A stretch of 64,000 nt of DNA from Armillaria gallica (GCA_037576215.1 JBANDB010000004.1:2666001-2730000), one strand, 5' to 3'; shown: positions 46,742 to 59,359, counted from the stretch's first letter. Notes: generated by a model from the letters alone, not told the origin. Program-made: numbers and translations.

Positions 46742-48459
46742 TCAATGCTGGTGACTAGTCCAGCCGATCTGATTGGCTCCATCCGTTAGGGCGCACTCTA
46801 ACAAAGCGACAGCGACGAGGTCATGCGTTGAGGAATCATCGACATAGCTGCGGAGGGAGCCTGCATCGAGACCATGTGCAAGGAGTCTGTCGGCATGTTC
46901 TGAATTCAGGACCTTTGCCCACTACGAATTTGCGTCAAAAGGAGGAGAAGTGGTAATGGAAAGATCGCTTACTAGTGTTGCTATGGCCCGTCTGAACGCA
47001 TACGAGCCGGTCCAAGCCAATCCACGGTTTTGCGCTGTTTTGCTGACAGCTTGTGACAGTTGCTTGGACGTAGTTACCTCCACCTCCTCAGGAAAGTGAC
47101 ATTGGGCTCCTTTGAAAAACAGCGGTTCCTTCTCTCGCAGCCAGGTGTATAACCGAATGTAAAATCGGTGTGTTTCTCTACGTCATCAACGGACTAAGCA
47201 GGGGCGTCAGACTCATTGGGTATATAGTAGAAAATGCACCCGCCTTGACTTTATCGAGGACATCGCGCATGATAAAGAAACACAAGAAACTTGGGTCGAA
47301 GATGACGTTGTACTAATACTTGGCTGGTTCTAGCGCGAAGCTTACATGGGCAGCAATGCCACCATTGCCCCTGAAACGACGATCAGCTTTGTGTGGCACG
47401 GCATTGATCGCACGCACCTTTAGGAAGTTGATGGCGAGTCGGCTACTAAACACGAGGGGACCGAGGAGATTGACCTTGACGTTCTGGATGATTGGGTGCT
47501 CTTGGTGCGAGGTAAGCAGGAGAGTTGAGTAGACATGCATGCGGCTGACCTTTTTCTTCTCTTTGAGCTTCTTGTCTGACGGCGCAAAGCTAGATGGTCG
47601 TATGCCGGTGATGGCGGATAGAACCATGAAGAAACAGTTCTGGATGGCGAGGACCCGGCCTCTACGTTCGGAGTTTTTGAGCGCTACTTCGATAAGCAAC
47701 TTGAGTTCTTCCTTGCCGTGCATGACCTTGTCGCCGGGGCTCAAATTTATCAACCCCTGTCCAACTGTGAGCGGGATTTTAAAGTAGACAAAGAGAACGC
47801 TTACAGGCACTGCATTGGTTGTCTAGCATTTCGAAAAGGCTTCCCTAGTGAGCAATACCATACCACAGCGGTCGCTATTGTCGTCTCGGGTGTATTGCGC
47901 GATGCAATAAATAAAATCGGCAAAGAGGCCACGGAGGGTTACTACCTTGATGGGACTTTTGCCGTCGCGTCCTCGGCGGTCGCGTGCCTATACATTGTGT
48001 GTGAAAACGATCCGATAAAAATTCAAATGCACGCACCAGAACATACAGCGGCCGATGAGCGTGTTCCTTCACAACCTTTACGTTCCATACATCCTCGCCC
48101 TCGACCTGACCATGGGTGACGTCGTCGATAACAATGGCCCAGAGTGTCATGATGCGACGGTGGTGGAGAACAGTTTTGTACGAGGCATTGGATTCGACCT
48201 TTGAGAGCGCCTCTGTAAATGCGTTTTCCAAGGCGGTAGCCAGGACTGGATCGGCTCTTGAGGCGTTGATGGCGGCTCGTACGAGTCTGTTCTTGTTCTC
48301 GTTGAGTAGGTCTTCGGCGACTTCTTTTGGGAGAGGTGGGGCCTTGGAAGAGATAATGTCGGCGACGATGAGAGCCGGGGCATCGTTGGCCTGCATGGCA
48401 AGTGAGACGAGTAATAAGAGGCCACGCATGACAACGACATACCAATTGTGTGCGACCAA
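46742..48459 (-). CDS. Crypton-like tyrosine recombinase (YR) gene
   Basis: Multi-exon gene resembling fungal Crypton/DUF3435-type tyrosine recombinases, which move DNA by site-specific recombination. Exon 1 from ATG 48459 (or 48429) has APPLPKEVAEDLLNENKN and RRIMTLWAIVIDDVTHGQV. Later exons: PGDKVMHGKEELKLLIEVAL; NCFFMVLSAITGIRPSSF (GIRPS, candidate first catalytic Arg); YNVIFDPSFLCFFIMRDVL; IRLYTWLREKEPLFFKGAQ; GLAWTGSYAFRRAIATL (YxxR in the HxxR position); HADRLLAHGLDAGSLRSYVDD (candidate His and nucleophile Tyr); ending ANQIGWTSHQH at TGA 46742-46744. Introns at about 47880-48033, 47540 and 46930-46980 were placed by eye. The arrangement Arg...YxxR...H...Y supports the call, but I cannot confirm it by alignment. 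It could be a domesticated or dead copy. Confidence 0.5.
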
Positions 48460-48989
48460 GAGCCCTGTTGAGATCGGCGTGTAATCTGGGTGCGATGATT
48501 ATATAAACAATGGATAGAGCGGTGAGCGCAACAGCATACTGTTGGTAGTTGGTGGGTAACTAGGACGCGACGACGGCAAGGAAGAGGAAGCAGAAATGGT
48601 GGGGGAAGGGAAGAAAGAAGGGTTGGGGGTGATGTCGTGAATGTGGGCGCCTTTTATACCCTGGGAGGGGTCCGGGTGGTCTGTGCGCTGCTGCATTCGG
48701 CGCGTATGATGACGCGATGACGTGTTAGCGAGGGGGACGGGGTGACGCGATGACGGAGACGACACCATGACACGCGCCGTTCGGCAATCCCGTCGTGGTT
48801 AGCACGCGGGTCGGTGCGTCAGGTTGATCATATCATTGTCGAGAAAATGTCAGCAAGGAATCCTCAATTTGCAACAAGATTTGCTTTGGGCGACTCCGTC
48901 TGGACCAGTAGGGACGACAATGAACAAGGAAGCAAGTCTGTGATATCTTTCTGTCCGTCTTCCAAATTTCCAAGTACAAGTGAGAAAAA
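48460..48989. other. Upstream region of the YR gene
   Basis: About 500 bases, GC-rich in part, with repeated cgcgatgacg steps (gacgcgatgacg at about 48711 and 48745). No gene recognised. It could hold the promoter or an element end, but I found no terminal repeat. Confidence 0.3.
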
Positions 48990-50280
48990 AGTCGATGGGT
49001 TACTAACAGTTGCCGTTAGCAGAAATTTAGCAGGTTCAAACGGCCACGATGCTTACCATGTATTCATGACCTGTTCCTCTGATGCTGCTGGAATTATTAC
49101 TTTCAAGTGTCCCTTTACTAGGCGCTCGGGAGGTCGCCGGCCCTTCCCCATTGCCATTTTGACTGGCAGACCCCAACCGCCGTGCTCGCCAAAGGAGACC
49201 TAATTTGGGCGTAAGACCGTACAGTCCTTATGCCTGCTCGTAGAAGAGAGTCAGTATTGGACCACGGAGATAGAGACACTGAGAACGAAGGAAGAAATGA
49301 AGAGAGTCATCGACGCCGTGATCGCGGTACGAACCAAACGTCATCTGGCTGGGCTTCTTACCATCTTCATCAATTGTCACACATCTCGCCTCTACTTCTT
49401 AGCGCACCAGGAGGAGAATTTGCTTCGAGTACTAGGATGTTTGGAAGCGGTTCTAGTCGATAAACAGTACAACTGTGCGCATGATCTGTCTTTTGCTGAT
49501 TTTTGTCACCTGGAATCTCTGGAGAAACTGGTATCCCTCGTCACCCTGACTGGAAGAGCGTATGTTACCAGGCGCACGGTGATCAGGGTTCAACATAGTA
49601 TATCCTTCAGCCTTTCGAACTGCTGGCCTGAGTGCCATCGTACGGTCAGATCAAGGATATGGTTTCCTCCTGTGCATCCGTAATAGCTCGTCGAGGAAAG
49701 GATCCATGGAAATGATATGGTCTTCAAGCAAAGTTATCAATATGTTCAGCAGGCTGGAAGATCTGATGTGGATATACCATGCATCTAACGTTCACGGGAA
49801 GGTGTGTATCATGTTTTCTCCTTCGTTGCTTTGACTGAATTTTGTATAGTAATACTCTCATCGAGAAATACTGAATTGCCTTCATCTCCTCATGCAATCG
49901 CTGGCCAGCAGCGTTGGCGTCTGGATCAGCACAGTAAGTGCTTTCTTTTCGAGGCGTGCTGGCGCTCATGCCAAACTCTCCAGATATATGCGTTCTATTA
50001 GTTTAAATGGTGGACGTTAACCGATGGAGGCGTGTCGACGTCGATATTAAGCACCTAGAAAAGTCATCACATCTCGTTTGTTTCCCTCGTCAGCTTCGTC
50101 TCCTTGCGTCCAATAGGCATCCGCCGCTTCAAAGAACTGCTTACCGTCTTGCTGTCTACCAATATGTTCGTCCCCAAGCTGAAACAATGGCAGGTCGCCT
50201 CATCCTCGTTAGATGATGTTCTCCTGCGACCAACATATCCTTCCTTCAAGTCGTAACGGTGAACTCTAGGCGGTGCCATC
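48990..50280 (+). repeat. Dispersed repeat, inverted copy of 12870-14170
   Basis: See the partner copy for shared blocks. In this copy the frame at 49297-49683 is open for 128 residues (KRVIDAVIAVRTKRHLAG), while the matching frame in the partner (MMRVVDAVIAV) breaks off. At least one is therefore not coding as read. No terminal repeats or target-site duplications identified. Confidence 0.65.
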
Positions 50281-51049
50281 GTGCCAATCTAGCACAGCAA
50301 TTTCCCTCCGAGTCTCAGAAAAGTCAGTACTCCACAGGTACATTCACATTAAGATACGAATCTTACACAACTCATTCACCGACATCGACATGTTCAGTCT
50401 CGTCGACCTTCGCGGGTTTCTCGAGCAGTACACGGTCATAGAGAAAGAAAGTCCCAATCTTACAAATCCACGGGGGTATGGTGATCTGGAGGTGATGATC
50501 CTTACGCGAACATCGACATAGCCTTGAGAATGCGTTCAAACACTAACACAAATTCACTGGTTAGCCTACAGAAATGTCAGCACAAGAGCTTGCGTATATC
50601 CTTGTACTGTATCTTTATCGCCCTTTTTGTGCCCTTTCCAATACCGCTGGTATAATACTTATACTTAAGCCGCCCAAAGACTCGGGTCGAAAACTGGAAA
50701 ACTGGATTTATTGGCCACCTCTGCTTATCCAGCTCGGGTCAAATCACCGGTGGTATCCTTTTTCCGGCCCGATCTCCCGTTCCCTTGTGACCACCATCAT
50801 CCACCATCAACTAATATGTATACATCTCGGATTGCGGAGGTTTTCACTGGGGCGACGCGTTAAATGAGGACATATGCTAGTTCGTTTCCTTCTCAAGACA
50901 GTGTCCAGGATGAAAACACCTTCCTCCCTCTTCCCCCCTGCCGATCAAATCATTGCTTGAAATGGCGTAGGTGAAGATTAATTTAGAATCTTTCTCAGAG
51001 AGGCACTGCACCGACCCTGTAATATGCAGTGAGGCGCCTCACAGCAGCC
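50281..51049. other. No recognisable gene
   Basis: Short frames only (for example plus 50574-50867, with a hydrophobic start ELAYILVLYLYRPF). Nothing supported. Confidence 0.3.
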
Positions 51050-51057
51050 TATATAAG
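51050..51057 (+). promoter_or_regulatory. TATA-like box
   Basis: tatataag about 33 bases before an ATG at 51083 (a 20-codon frame ending in ATGA) and 92 bases before the ATG at 51142. It suggests a real transcription unit in an otherwise featureless tract. Confidence 0.35.
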
Positions 51058-51141
51058 ACTAACGTGACCCATTCAATCCATTATGAACTCGACTTTCCCC
51101 GTTCTTTCCTCTACAACGGGACTACTCATTAACCTTTGGGC

Positions 51142-51543
51142 ATGATTGCTAGTGCTGTCCAGGATACACTTGTGAGTTTTCGTACCTTATACCTGCTAAT
51201 GCCTTCGTTGACCGCACCTTCGACAGAAGAAACTCGATGTTCGTGGAATCGGCCCGGAGTCGAGAACGCAGGAATGACTTCGTGGACTGTCTGTAACTGC
51301 TCTCTGGGTCCTGCAAACTTGCATTACTTACATGATTCCTCTGCATCCTTCTTCCTCACAGCCCGATTTAGTCAGGAAGATTACACGTATGATTGGTACG
51401 GCAGTTTCCATTGTGCTGCCATCGAGTCTATTCTTATCTTGGTCGTCGCTAGGCTGATACACTTTTTATTACAGGTGGGAGCCGGTTCCTACCAGGCACC
51501 AGCGGAGTCTGACTTTTCCCCCCTTCACAGAAATCTGCTTTAG
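51142..51543 (+). CDS. Hypothetical small protein
   Basis: A 134-residue frame beginning MIASAVQDTL. A good donor (gtgagt) and acceptor (cgacag) inside it would instead give a short peptide reading KKLDVRGIGPESRTQE after the first ten residues, so the product length is uncertain. A TATA-like box lies upstream. No domain recognised. It sits just before the left edge of segmental copy B. Confidence 0.25.
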   Translation: MIASAVQDTLVSFRTLYLLMPSLTAPSTEETRCSWNRPGVENAGMTSWTVCNCSLGPANLHYLHDSSASFFLTARFSQEDYTYDWYGSFHCAAIESILILVVARLIHFLLQVGAGSYQAPAESDFSPLHRNLL

Positions 51544-51690
51544 GTTGGAGCCGAGAGCTCGAAACCACGACACGTTGTAGCCAGAATGACCTCACACAAC
51601 CCACCAATGAAAATGACTCAGAGGACGGTAAACTTGTTCACGACAGAGACGGACGACGGGAATGCAAAGTGCCTTTCATCCGAGATATTG

Positions 51691-51855
51691 TATCTGCGAG
51701 TTTACCAATACAGCGTAGCGTTCGAAGCCATCGGGACTGACTTTCCCGTTGGAGATGACGAGGTCGCCCGCGGGCCCGATAGTTCCCTGTCGGTGTCCGT
51801 AAGAGCGAGGGAGAACGAGGACGAGAGCTAGCAGAGAAAAGAGAGAAAAAGTCAT
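51691..51855 (-). pseudogene. Laccase 5' fragment cut by duplication breakpoint
   Basis: Contains the start codon (51855), signal peptide ([16 protein letters not shown]) and first mature residues ([20 protein letters not shown]) of the laccase at 16064-18700. The match ends at 51691, so the copper-binding parts are missing. Upstream flanking sequence, and so presumably the promoter, is retained and could transcribe the fragment into unrelated DNA. Confidence 0.9.
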
Positions 51856-51959
51856 GTCGACTTGTAGAGCGAGACAGGCCTTTGCACTCACTTTATACCT
51901 ACGTTGAAAAGTGTGCGAGTGCCAAGCCTCGGATATGAGCTTTCTACGCAATCTATTGA

Positions 51960-54766
51960 ACATGCTAGGGTGTAATGTTCATGATACTAGCGCTCGGCAA
52001 AGATCCGTTACTAAACACGAGAGTCATACCTCTCTAGACTTCATAGTCTGCATCAAAATGCCTCAAGCAGACCACGACGAACGCAGCTGATCCGGAGTGA
52101 TTGTATTGCACGTATATGAATCAGGAGCGGTTTGCGCTAGAGGCATTGTTATTTTTGGTCATGTAGAAAGGTACAGAGGTACGAGATAATGTCCGTACCT
52201 TTACAGTAACCCGTAGATATGTGGTTTTCACAGCCAAATTGGTGTTACCGAGCCACCTTGCAATCTGAAAAGTACAAACGAAATCATTAGGGACAGCATG
52301 ACTCAGACGTACATGCTTCCCTACTGGCAGTCTTGGCGTTCTCGCACTGAAGCGGAATGTATCATCAGGGTGTTGGTTCCCAGGAGAGATTCTAGTCATT
52401 CATGGGATGCCAGGAACACACGCTTGGCGCTCCGGTAACTAAAGTATTAGAATGCAAGCACAAATCGAGAAATAGACCTGGACGAGTACTTGCGCAGTTG
52501 TTCCGGATGTCAAGGCAGGATCTAAACCTTCTTAAACTCCTCGGCCAGAAGAAATGTGCGGAAACCATTGAGGTATCATCATACTATATCAGAATGTTCA
52601 AAGTTACGCATGCACTTCAGACATACCAATAAGGAGAAGCTTGGCATTGCCCAAATGCGTGCCAGAATGCTCGGGTAGCATCGTTCTCTAAGTTCTCAAT
52701 TGAAAGCCGGAGAACACTCTATACCTACACTGGTCCAGTTGCAAAATCCCAGTCTCTACTTCACCTTGTCAGCAGACCAGTAGAAGCAAAGTTGAAACTG
52801 GCGTACATGAGCTTGTTATTAAGAGTTAATCTTTGCGCAACTTCAATGTGAACAGAATCTCTCGGGCATTTATGCTCGCCATTCTAGTCCGGGATTTTTT
52901 AGGAACATTGGTCCAGAAGATCCGTATAAGTATAGCAAGGGAGGAACACTTGGACTCAATATGAGCCTCGCGGTTCACCATGATAGTGGCTGGCGAGCCG
53001 CGAACTTCGGCCATTAAAGTTCTTGGCAGAGAAGACATGGCAGATTTTGAACAATTCATACGAGTCTAGTGAGAAATGCGTTGGGTTGAAACTTGTAGAA
53101 AAACCGGAGATGGCATCACTGCCAAGGAGGAGGCGTTGTTTGTTCTTATTTTTCGAGATCGATGCAGACGCGTCAGTTATGTAAGCAAAAGTGAATTTTC
53201 TCAAGCCCCTGATTTGCCCCGGACAATTAATGGAAGTGTTTCAATATTTGTTTCTTCCTCGGAGAACTGCTAACAAACGAAGGTAGATCTCGACATCGAG
53301 GAAGAATATGTAGGGTACCTTGTTAAAAACGGCATATCATTAGAATGGAGCTTCGCATCTGTGGCTTCCTCCAAAAGGGAAGTAAGTGAATAAGTAAGAC
53401 TCATTCACTTGAACTGATATCAAGTATGTACAGGAGGAACATCCGCCCAAAGGGGGATGCTGCCGCATGCTTAATGCTCTAGAAGATCACAGTTTTCTCG
53501 GCTTGGCATCAAGAGCCTTATTATTAAGTTACCGTGCCAGGTCCCCCTGCAACTGTGCATGAGATGCAGGAAATTTAACGTTCACAAATCCATTCTGGGT
53601 ATTACTGTTGTGGAACTGTAAGCACGACAGCCCCGTCTGGATGCCTCTTTCCGATACTTACGGACCTTGAAAGGCACGTGGAGTACTCATGTCTGCACCG
53701 TGTGTTTTAGAATACGAGTTCCTAATAAAGCGGCGTGCCAGGCTACGTGTGTTTATGTTGCGATCCAACTCAATTACCACTAGCGGTCGTCGGTCGACGA
53801 CTTTGATACCGCGTCACGTTACTAAAGTTGCGATTGTAGACCCACAGAGACCTTGACAAGTAAGGTAATCCAGGGGGCTACCCGGTCGAAGGGGGGAGGC
53901 GCTGAAGGTAAGCATCTCTCAACATTTTTGTTTATACATCCTGAAACATTTCGCAAGGCCCAATCAATGGCGACGGATCGTCTACCGCTGTTCATGCTAA
54001 TTACTCTTTCCAAAGAAAGTTTGTTCCCATCGGTGAGCAGGCGATGAAAGAAATGGCGACCCACTTAGCACTAACAACGATCCCAGAAATCGGGCTCCTT
54101 GTGTGACGTGAGTACATGCACTGCAGCAGCCACGCCATTCTGAAGTCCGGAATTCCAACCAGGCGACCCCAAGAATACACTTCAAACTACGTTCTGACTC
54201 CTCTCGCAGTAGCTGGAATTTTGATGTTTATCTGTATCTCCGATTGGTACTGCTCATTGAGAACAAACTGAACGAGCGAGCTGGGAGGACGTCGGTCCGG
54301 ATAGCTGACATCAGGTTCTCTTCCCCCACTGCCATCAAGTACACTGACGCAATGATGGACGTCCTCTTACTCATTCCCAGCATATAGATGGCAGGACCAA
54401 TTTTCCTACCCTTTTTTCACAATCTTTCTATCCTCAACTGACTAAAGCTCTCTGGAATAAGCTAGAAACCGTTATCTCAAAGATTCATTGATTCTCTAGC
54501 GTCCAAGATTCCAGCGTTTTTGAGATTTTACTGTGCTCAGTGTCTGTATCTGCGCGCGACCATCACTACATTTTCCCTCTTGGACCTGCCTCGTCTTAAT
54601 CTGATACTCAGGTTCAATGCTATATTATCATTACGAGTTTTTTTTTCCCTTTCCCAATGACGAGGACGATATAGTCTAAGAATAGAAAAATGGAGCAAAT
54701 TCACACGCTTGCGCTTCGTGGCGGTGCGACGCAGCTGCGAACAACTCTTGTACCTCAACCACCACC
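51960..54766. other. Unassigned sequence of copy B (partner of 18800-22107)
   Basis: Same short frames as copy A and no recognised gene. The left part includes the duplicated laccase promoter. The MITE is absent. A 10-base insertion (taccgcgtca) near 53807-53816 is specific to this copy. Confidence 0.4.
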
Positions 54767-55947
54767 ATGGAAGGCTGGAGCAAGCTTCAATCAAGCATCA
54801 GCAGTCTTAATCTCGGTCAGAGTGCAAATAAACTGGCCAAGGGCTTCAATTCGAGCGTCCAGGCGACAAAGGAGCGATTGGGCCAGGTAGCGCCAGAGGA
54901 GATTACCGAGCTTCCACAGGGTGAGCATCTTTGTTCGTGACACGATAGGACCACGGCCAACTAGCGATGCACTGCAGAGTACAAGGATCTCGAGAACCGT
55001 GTCGATTCCCTGCGGAATGCCCATATTGCCTTGCTGAAGCGAGTAGCCATTCAGCGTCCATTCTTACCCTAATGCTAATTACCGTGCAGGATAACGAAGG
55101 TCTACGAGCATGAAGGCTATGATTACCCCACCCAGATCCAAGAGTCCATTTCCGAGCTGTCCACGTCCATCGGTGCAGGCCTGACCAACTTTGCCGCCAA
55201 TAACCTCAAGGGGACCAATCTGCCAACTCCTGCGCCTGTCGTAGCACCTCAGGCCCAACACAAGACGCTGCCTCATGCGTTGGGGCGGGCGGCGACGAGT
55301 GCGGCGCAGGGGCTGGGTTCCGAGGACAGGCTGGGCAGGGCGCTGGCACTGTATGCAGGAGGATACGACAAGGTTGCGACGGCGAGGCTACAGCAGGACG
55401 AGAGCATCCGTGTAGGGTTCCTCCACCCATGGCAAACGACCTTGAGCACCTCAATCCAGGTTGCGATGAGGGCGCGACAGGCGGTCAAAGTTAGCCGGCT
55501 GGAGCTGGATGCTGCCAAGCAAACGTACGTCGTCATTTTATCATTTTTTGCGCTCTATCTGACCGGTGTCTGCAGGCTGAAGAATGCTAATCCATCGAAG
55601 CAGGAACATGCTAGACTGGAGGTCGAGAATGCGGAAGATGATTTGGTGCAGAAGACAGAGGTGGCTATCACTCTGATGAAGACAGTATTGGAGAATGTCA
55701 GTCTTGTCCTCGCTTTACTTTTTACTTTGCTCATTGTTGCATGCAGCCGGAACCCCTTAAGAACCTCAATGAACTTGCCAAGTCGCAGCTGATGTTCTAC
55801 GCAGCCGCAGCCGAGGCACTGTCGAGCGTACAAGGTGAAATTGAGGAGCTGAGTGTTGCAGCAGAAGGGGAGTATAGGTGAATTTTGTTGCTACGAGTAC
55901 TGTTACTCTCTCTGAAGCCCTCGCCTAGGAAGTCCCGTGACCACTGA
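54767..55947 (+). CDS. BAR-domain protein, Gvp36-like (copy B)
   Basis: Second copy of the gene at 22108-23289 with the same exon structure: ATG 54767, HPWQTTLSTSIQVAMRAR, SKQEHARLEVENAEDDL, LNELAKSQLMFYAAAAEAL, and KSRDH at the end before TGA 55945-55947. Differences are mostly silent or intronic. One visible replacement is Leu to Pro in the linker after GTNLPT. The GC-AG intron is retained. It appears intact, so the gene may be doubled in dosage. Confidence 0.83.
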
Positions 55948-57698
55948 AGTCCCTCTGAACTAGTTTATGCTTGCGTCGGTCCATTCTATTCTATTTCTGT
56001 TCTCTCACAATACCATGGACATTTGGAAGATTGTTTTATTTTGTCTAACTAAACATATTTCTTTTTGTTCAGTGACCGGCAGGTCGGTATCGTATCCTCC
56101 TACAAACCAGATGCAAAGAAAATAACAATAACGGCTTCGGTGATGCTCTATCAACATGGTGCAAATGGACCGCGATGTGCAATTTTCGTGTTGCAGTATA
56201 TTCCAGCCAGTTGCTGGCTTTGGTTTTTTTTTTTTGGTGGCTCCATGAAAGTATGAAACTAATGTTGCGCAGAAAAGGTCACAAAAATTGACACAAATTC
56301 AAGACCGAAATTGACCTCCCAGCTACCTCCGATTTCTCACAAGAGCCTCAGGATGACTCGGAGGCATGGATAGGGCACACTGTAAGAGTACGAAACAAAA
56401 AACAGGCTCATTGCTTGAAAGACGCACGAAAAATGAGAGAAACTTGCTGTATTTCGGCGTCAATAACAAGTTCAACGCTTCGCCGTAGCCGGCAGCGGCG
56501 GACTTCATACTGTGGCGTCTTTACACTCCGACCATATCATATTGGGCTGCGCCGGCGGCCCGATGAGTAGTCGCAGTATCGTCTTAGGCGCCGGGCAGTG
56601 CGTAACTTTAAACACTGCAAGAAGGTGCACTTGAATGCATTTTGTAACAAATACAATTTTAAAGCACCGAAAGTCCACTTGGACAGCGCCAGAATTGATC
56701 TTCAAGATAACGGAAGAAACAGGTCGATCATTTTATAGGTGTTAGACGCTTTTCTCATTATTTCTGGTATATAGGTGTCGTCCTTGTATATAAGTTCTCC
56801 TGACACCGAGCCTCTGTGCGACCATGGTAGGAAGCCGATGAAACACAGAAATACTCAGTGATATGATATATCCGAGTCTGAAGAAATCCTGGCGGAGTCA
56901 CATGATTCAATTGATGCTTCTTGAGGTACTGCGGAGTTTAAAATCCCGCTTTCGACCACGGCAGAAATGCCTCATGTTGACCTGGTCCGACCGTCCTTCA
57001 TCCCCTCATTAACAACTACGCGGCCTCATCAGACTGGTTCGACGGCAAACATTCAGGGATATAATTATAAAAATTTCAAGGAAACGGACAGCAGATGACT
57101 CGAACTATAGAAAATCAGTCATCGAAATTTTGCACATACTGGTAGCAGCGGCCACCGATAGTAGCGGAATAGTACAAAAAGCTCGGTGGCAAACACAGCC
57201 GACAAGGTAGGCAAAATAAGCGAGTCCAAGTAAATGCAATATTTCCAAGAAGAGAGATGTCTGTCAGCACAGAGAAGAGAACTTTAGCGCGACGACTTCG
57301 ATGACATGACATGCGTGCTGAACCCCCACTTTGAAAGGATTCGAAAGAAGTTAACTCCATAACTCTTGTCACTTACAAGGGGGGTACTATCAGCTGAGTT
57401 CTGGTCCCTTATCCATACCATATAAACTGCTCACTCCGCCTTTGTTCTCAGGTTATCTGACTTTTTATTGAATGGCGAAGACCGCATTTACCGTAATAAA
57501 GACGGCCATAGAGGGCTAAGACTCTGATTTCCAGCGCTGTGGAGCCGCATACTCCTGGCCGTTACAAACATTTTATAGAACTGTTCGTAACAACCTTGGC
57601 ACGCGAATTCTTGAACCTTTCCGTTCTGAACACTCCATGACATATACTTTCTGACGTGTTTCTGTTCGGTTTCGGTAGCAAACGTCGGCTCAGTGAAG
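55948..57698. other. No confident gene (copy B)
   Basis: Partner of 23290-25032. The short minus frame at 57115-57372 has an in-frame 9-base gap relative to copy A. Nothing recognised. Confidence 0.3.
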
Positions 57699-57706
57699 TA
57701 TAAAAG
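57699..57706 (+). promoter_or_regulatory. TATA box of tyrosinase gene (copy B)
   Basis: tataaaag, 55 bases before ATG 57754, identical in position to copy A. Confidence 0.6.
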
Positions 57707-57753
57707 CTACTCCACTTCGAATGAATGAATATCTAACTGTCGCCGAAACTATC

Positions 57754-59198
57754 ATGTGTTCTATCCTTTCACGACTCGTTTTGTTCATCTTGGCTGCCGC
57801 CCAGCTACTGCTGATATCTGCTAAACGTTGTAGTGCACGACCGAACTGTACAGAGCCGACTACTCGCGTGGAATGGTCAGTACATACCTCTCGATACTTA
57901 TGATCTCTCAAACTTTCCTGCAGGAACACTCTAACTGAAGAAGAGAAAACAGATTACTTTGCAGCGGAACTTTGTCTGCTTGCGGCGCCTGCTCAAACCG
58001 GCATAACCGACGTTGTTTCGCGCTACGGCGATCTCGTTAGTCCTGGTTATATACTACTAGAGTAAATTGTTGATTGATATTCCTTAGGTTGGTGTCCATG
58101 CACAGCAAAGCGACATGCCAGGTGGTAATGATCTCTGGCATGTTACTGGACAGTCGGTGACCTTATGTTAATGGTTGTAAACTTTCGCTTAGTGCTGCTC
58201 TCCCTGCAGATTCTTACATGTATGAATCTCGCTTTTATCTCCGACAGATGATCTAATCTCATGATTCAGGTCCACCGTTACTTTGTCTTTGCACACGAAA
58301 CTCTTCTCCGTACTGAATGCGGATATACTGGCGCTGTACGTTCCTGTTTATCCGCTAGTTCTGCCGCTAACCCCGATTTCGCCAACCACAGCTTCCGTAC
58401 TGGAACGAGGTTGTCGACGCTGGTGCGTTTGCCGCTTCCCCCGTGGTGCTCGACTTTGGAGGAGAGGGCGCGTGGGAAAATGATTGGGCCGTCGTTGATG
58501 GGCCTTTCGCTAACCTGACTCTGTATCTGGGACCTGGAACGACGAATACAGTCCATCCCCTTACACGGCAGGTGAATGAGACGCAGTCGATCCAAGCGGG
58601 GCAACAGTTCGTAGACGCGCTATTGTCAATGGGCACTTTTGCAAAGTTCAAGGACACGATGAGGCCTGGACTCCATGCTGCTGGACATAAGGGTGTCGGA
58701 GGAGAGGTGCGTCACGGTAGCTTTCCTGTTCATGATATTCTCATGTTTGTCTTTTGGTAGATGAGCAACGTGGTGACATCGCCTAATGATCCGTTGTTCT
58801 GGCTGCATCATGGCTATGTTGACTACGTGCGCACAAACTTGGGTCCTTTGTTCATGACTTTAGCCAGGCTCATACGAACTATCTCTTGTAGATTTGGTGG
58901 AAGTGGCAGGGTGACAACGAGACTCGTATTAATGACCTCAATGGGATCGGATATGAGACACAGAGAGAGCCAGACACTGGTTATGTTGTACGTATCACCG
59001 TTTGGAAGGGTAGAAAAACTGCTTAACAAAGTACTACCAGGAAACCAACACAGGCACTGTGTTGTATTTTTATGATGTTCTCCCTAATGCGACGGTATGA
59101 TCTGGCTTTATCCATTGCCAATCATTCTGACGTATTCAATACAGGTTGCTGACGTGTCGGATACGAAGGGCGGATTTTTGTGTTACACTTATGTTTAA
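57754..59198 (+). CDS. Tyrosinase / catechol oxidase-like copper protein, short type (copy B)
   Basis: Second copy of 25088-26532 with the same signal peptide, copper motifs (VHAQQ, LWHV, FLHVHRYF, HAAGH, FWLHHGYVDY) and splice sites. Visible replacements relative to A include Val to Ala after RCS (RCSA), Asp to Gly in LLSMGTFAKF, and Ser to Phe before LCYTYV, close to the C-terminus (stop TAA 59196-59198). No copper ligand is changed, so both copies should be active. Confidence 0.87.
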
Positions 59199-59359
59199 GG
59201 GTGGATCACTTGTGCGCTGATGCCATGAGCTAGAATCTTATTTTTCTGCATTTGCACTCGGCATAGGGTGATACCCTCGTCATTGGGAAAGGCCAAAAAA
59301 ACTCATAATAATCTTATACAAAAGTACCCGAATCAGCTATAGCGGGTCAGCGGTAGAGG

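Noticed and set aside
47313..47810. Separate small gene distinct from the upstream 194-residue ORF
   Set aside because: Clean splice sites join it to 47875-48459 and to the downstream recombinase-like exons, so it is treated as part of one gene.
49297..49683. 128-residue ORF as a protein gene
   Set aside because: It lies in the dispersed repeat, and the inverted partner has the frame broken.
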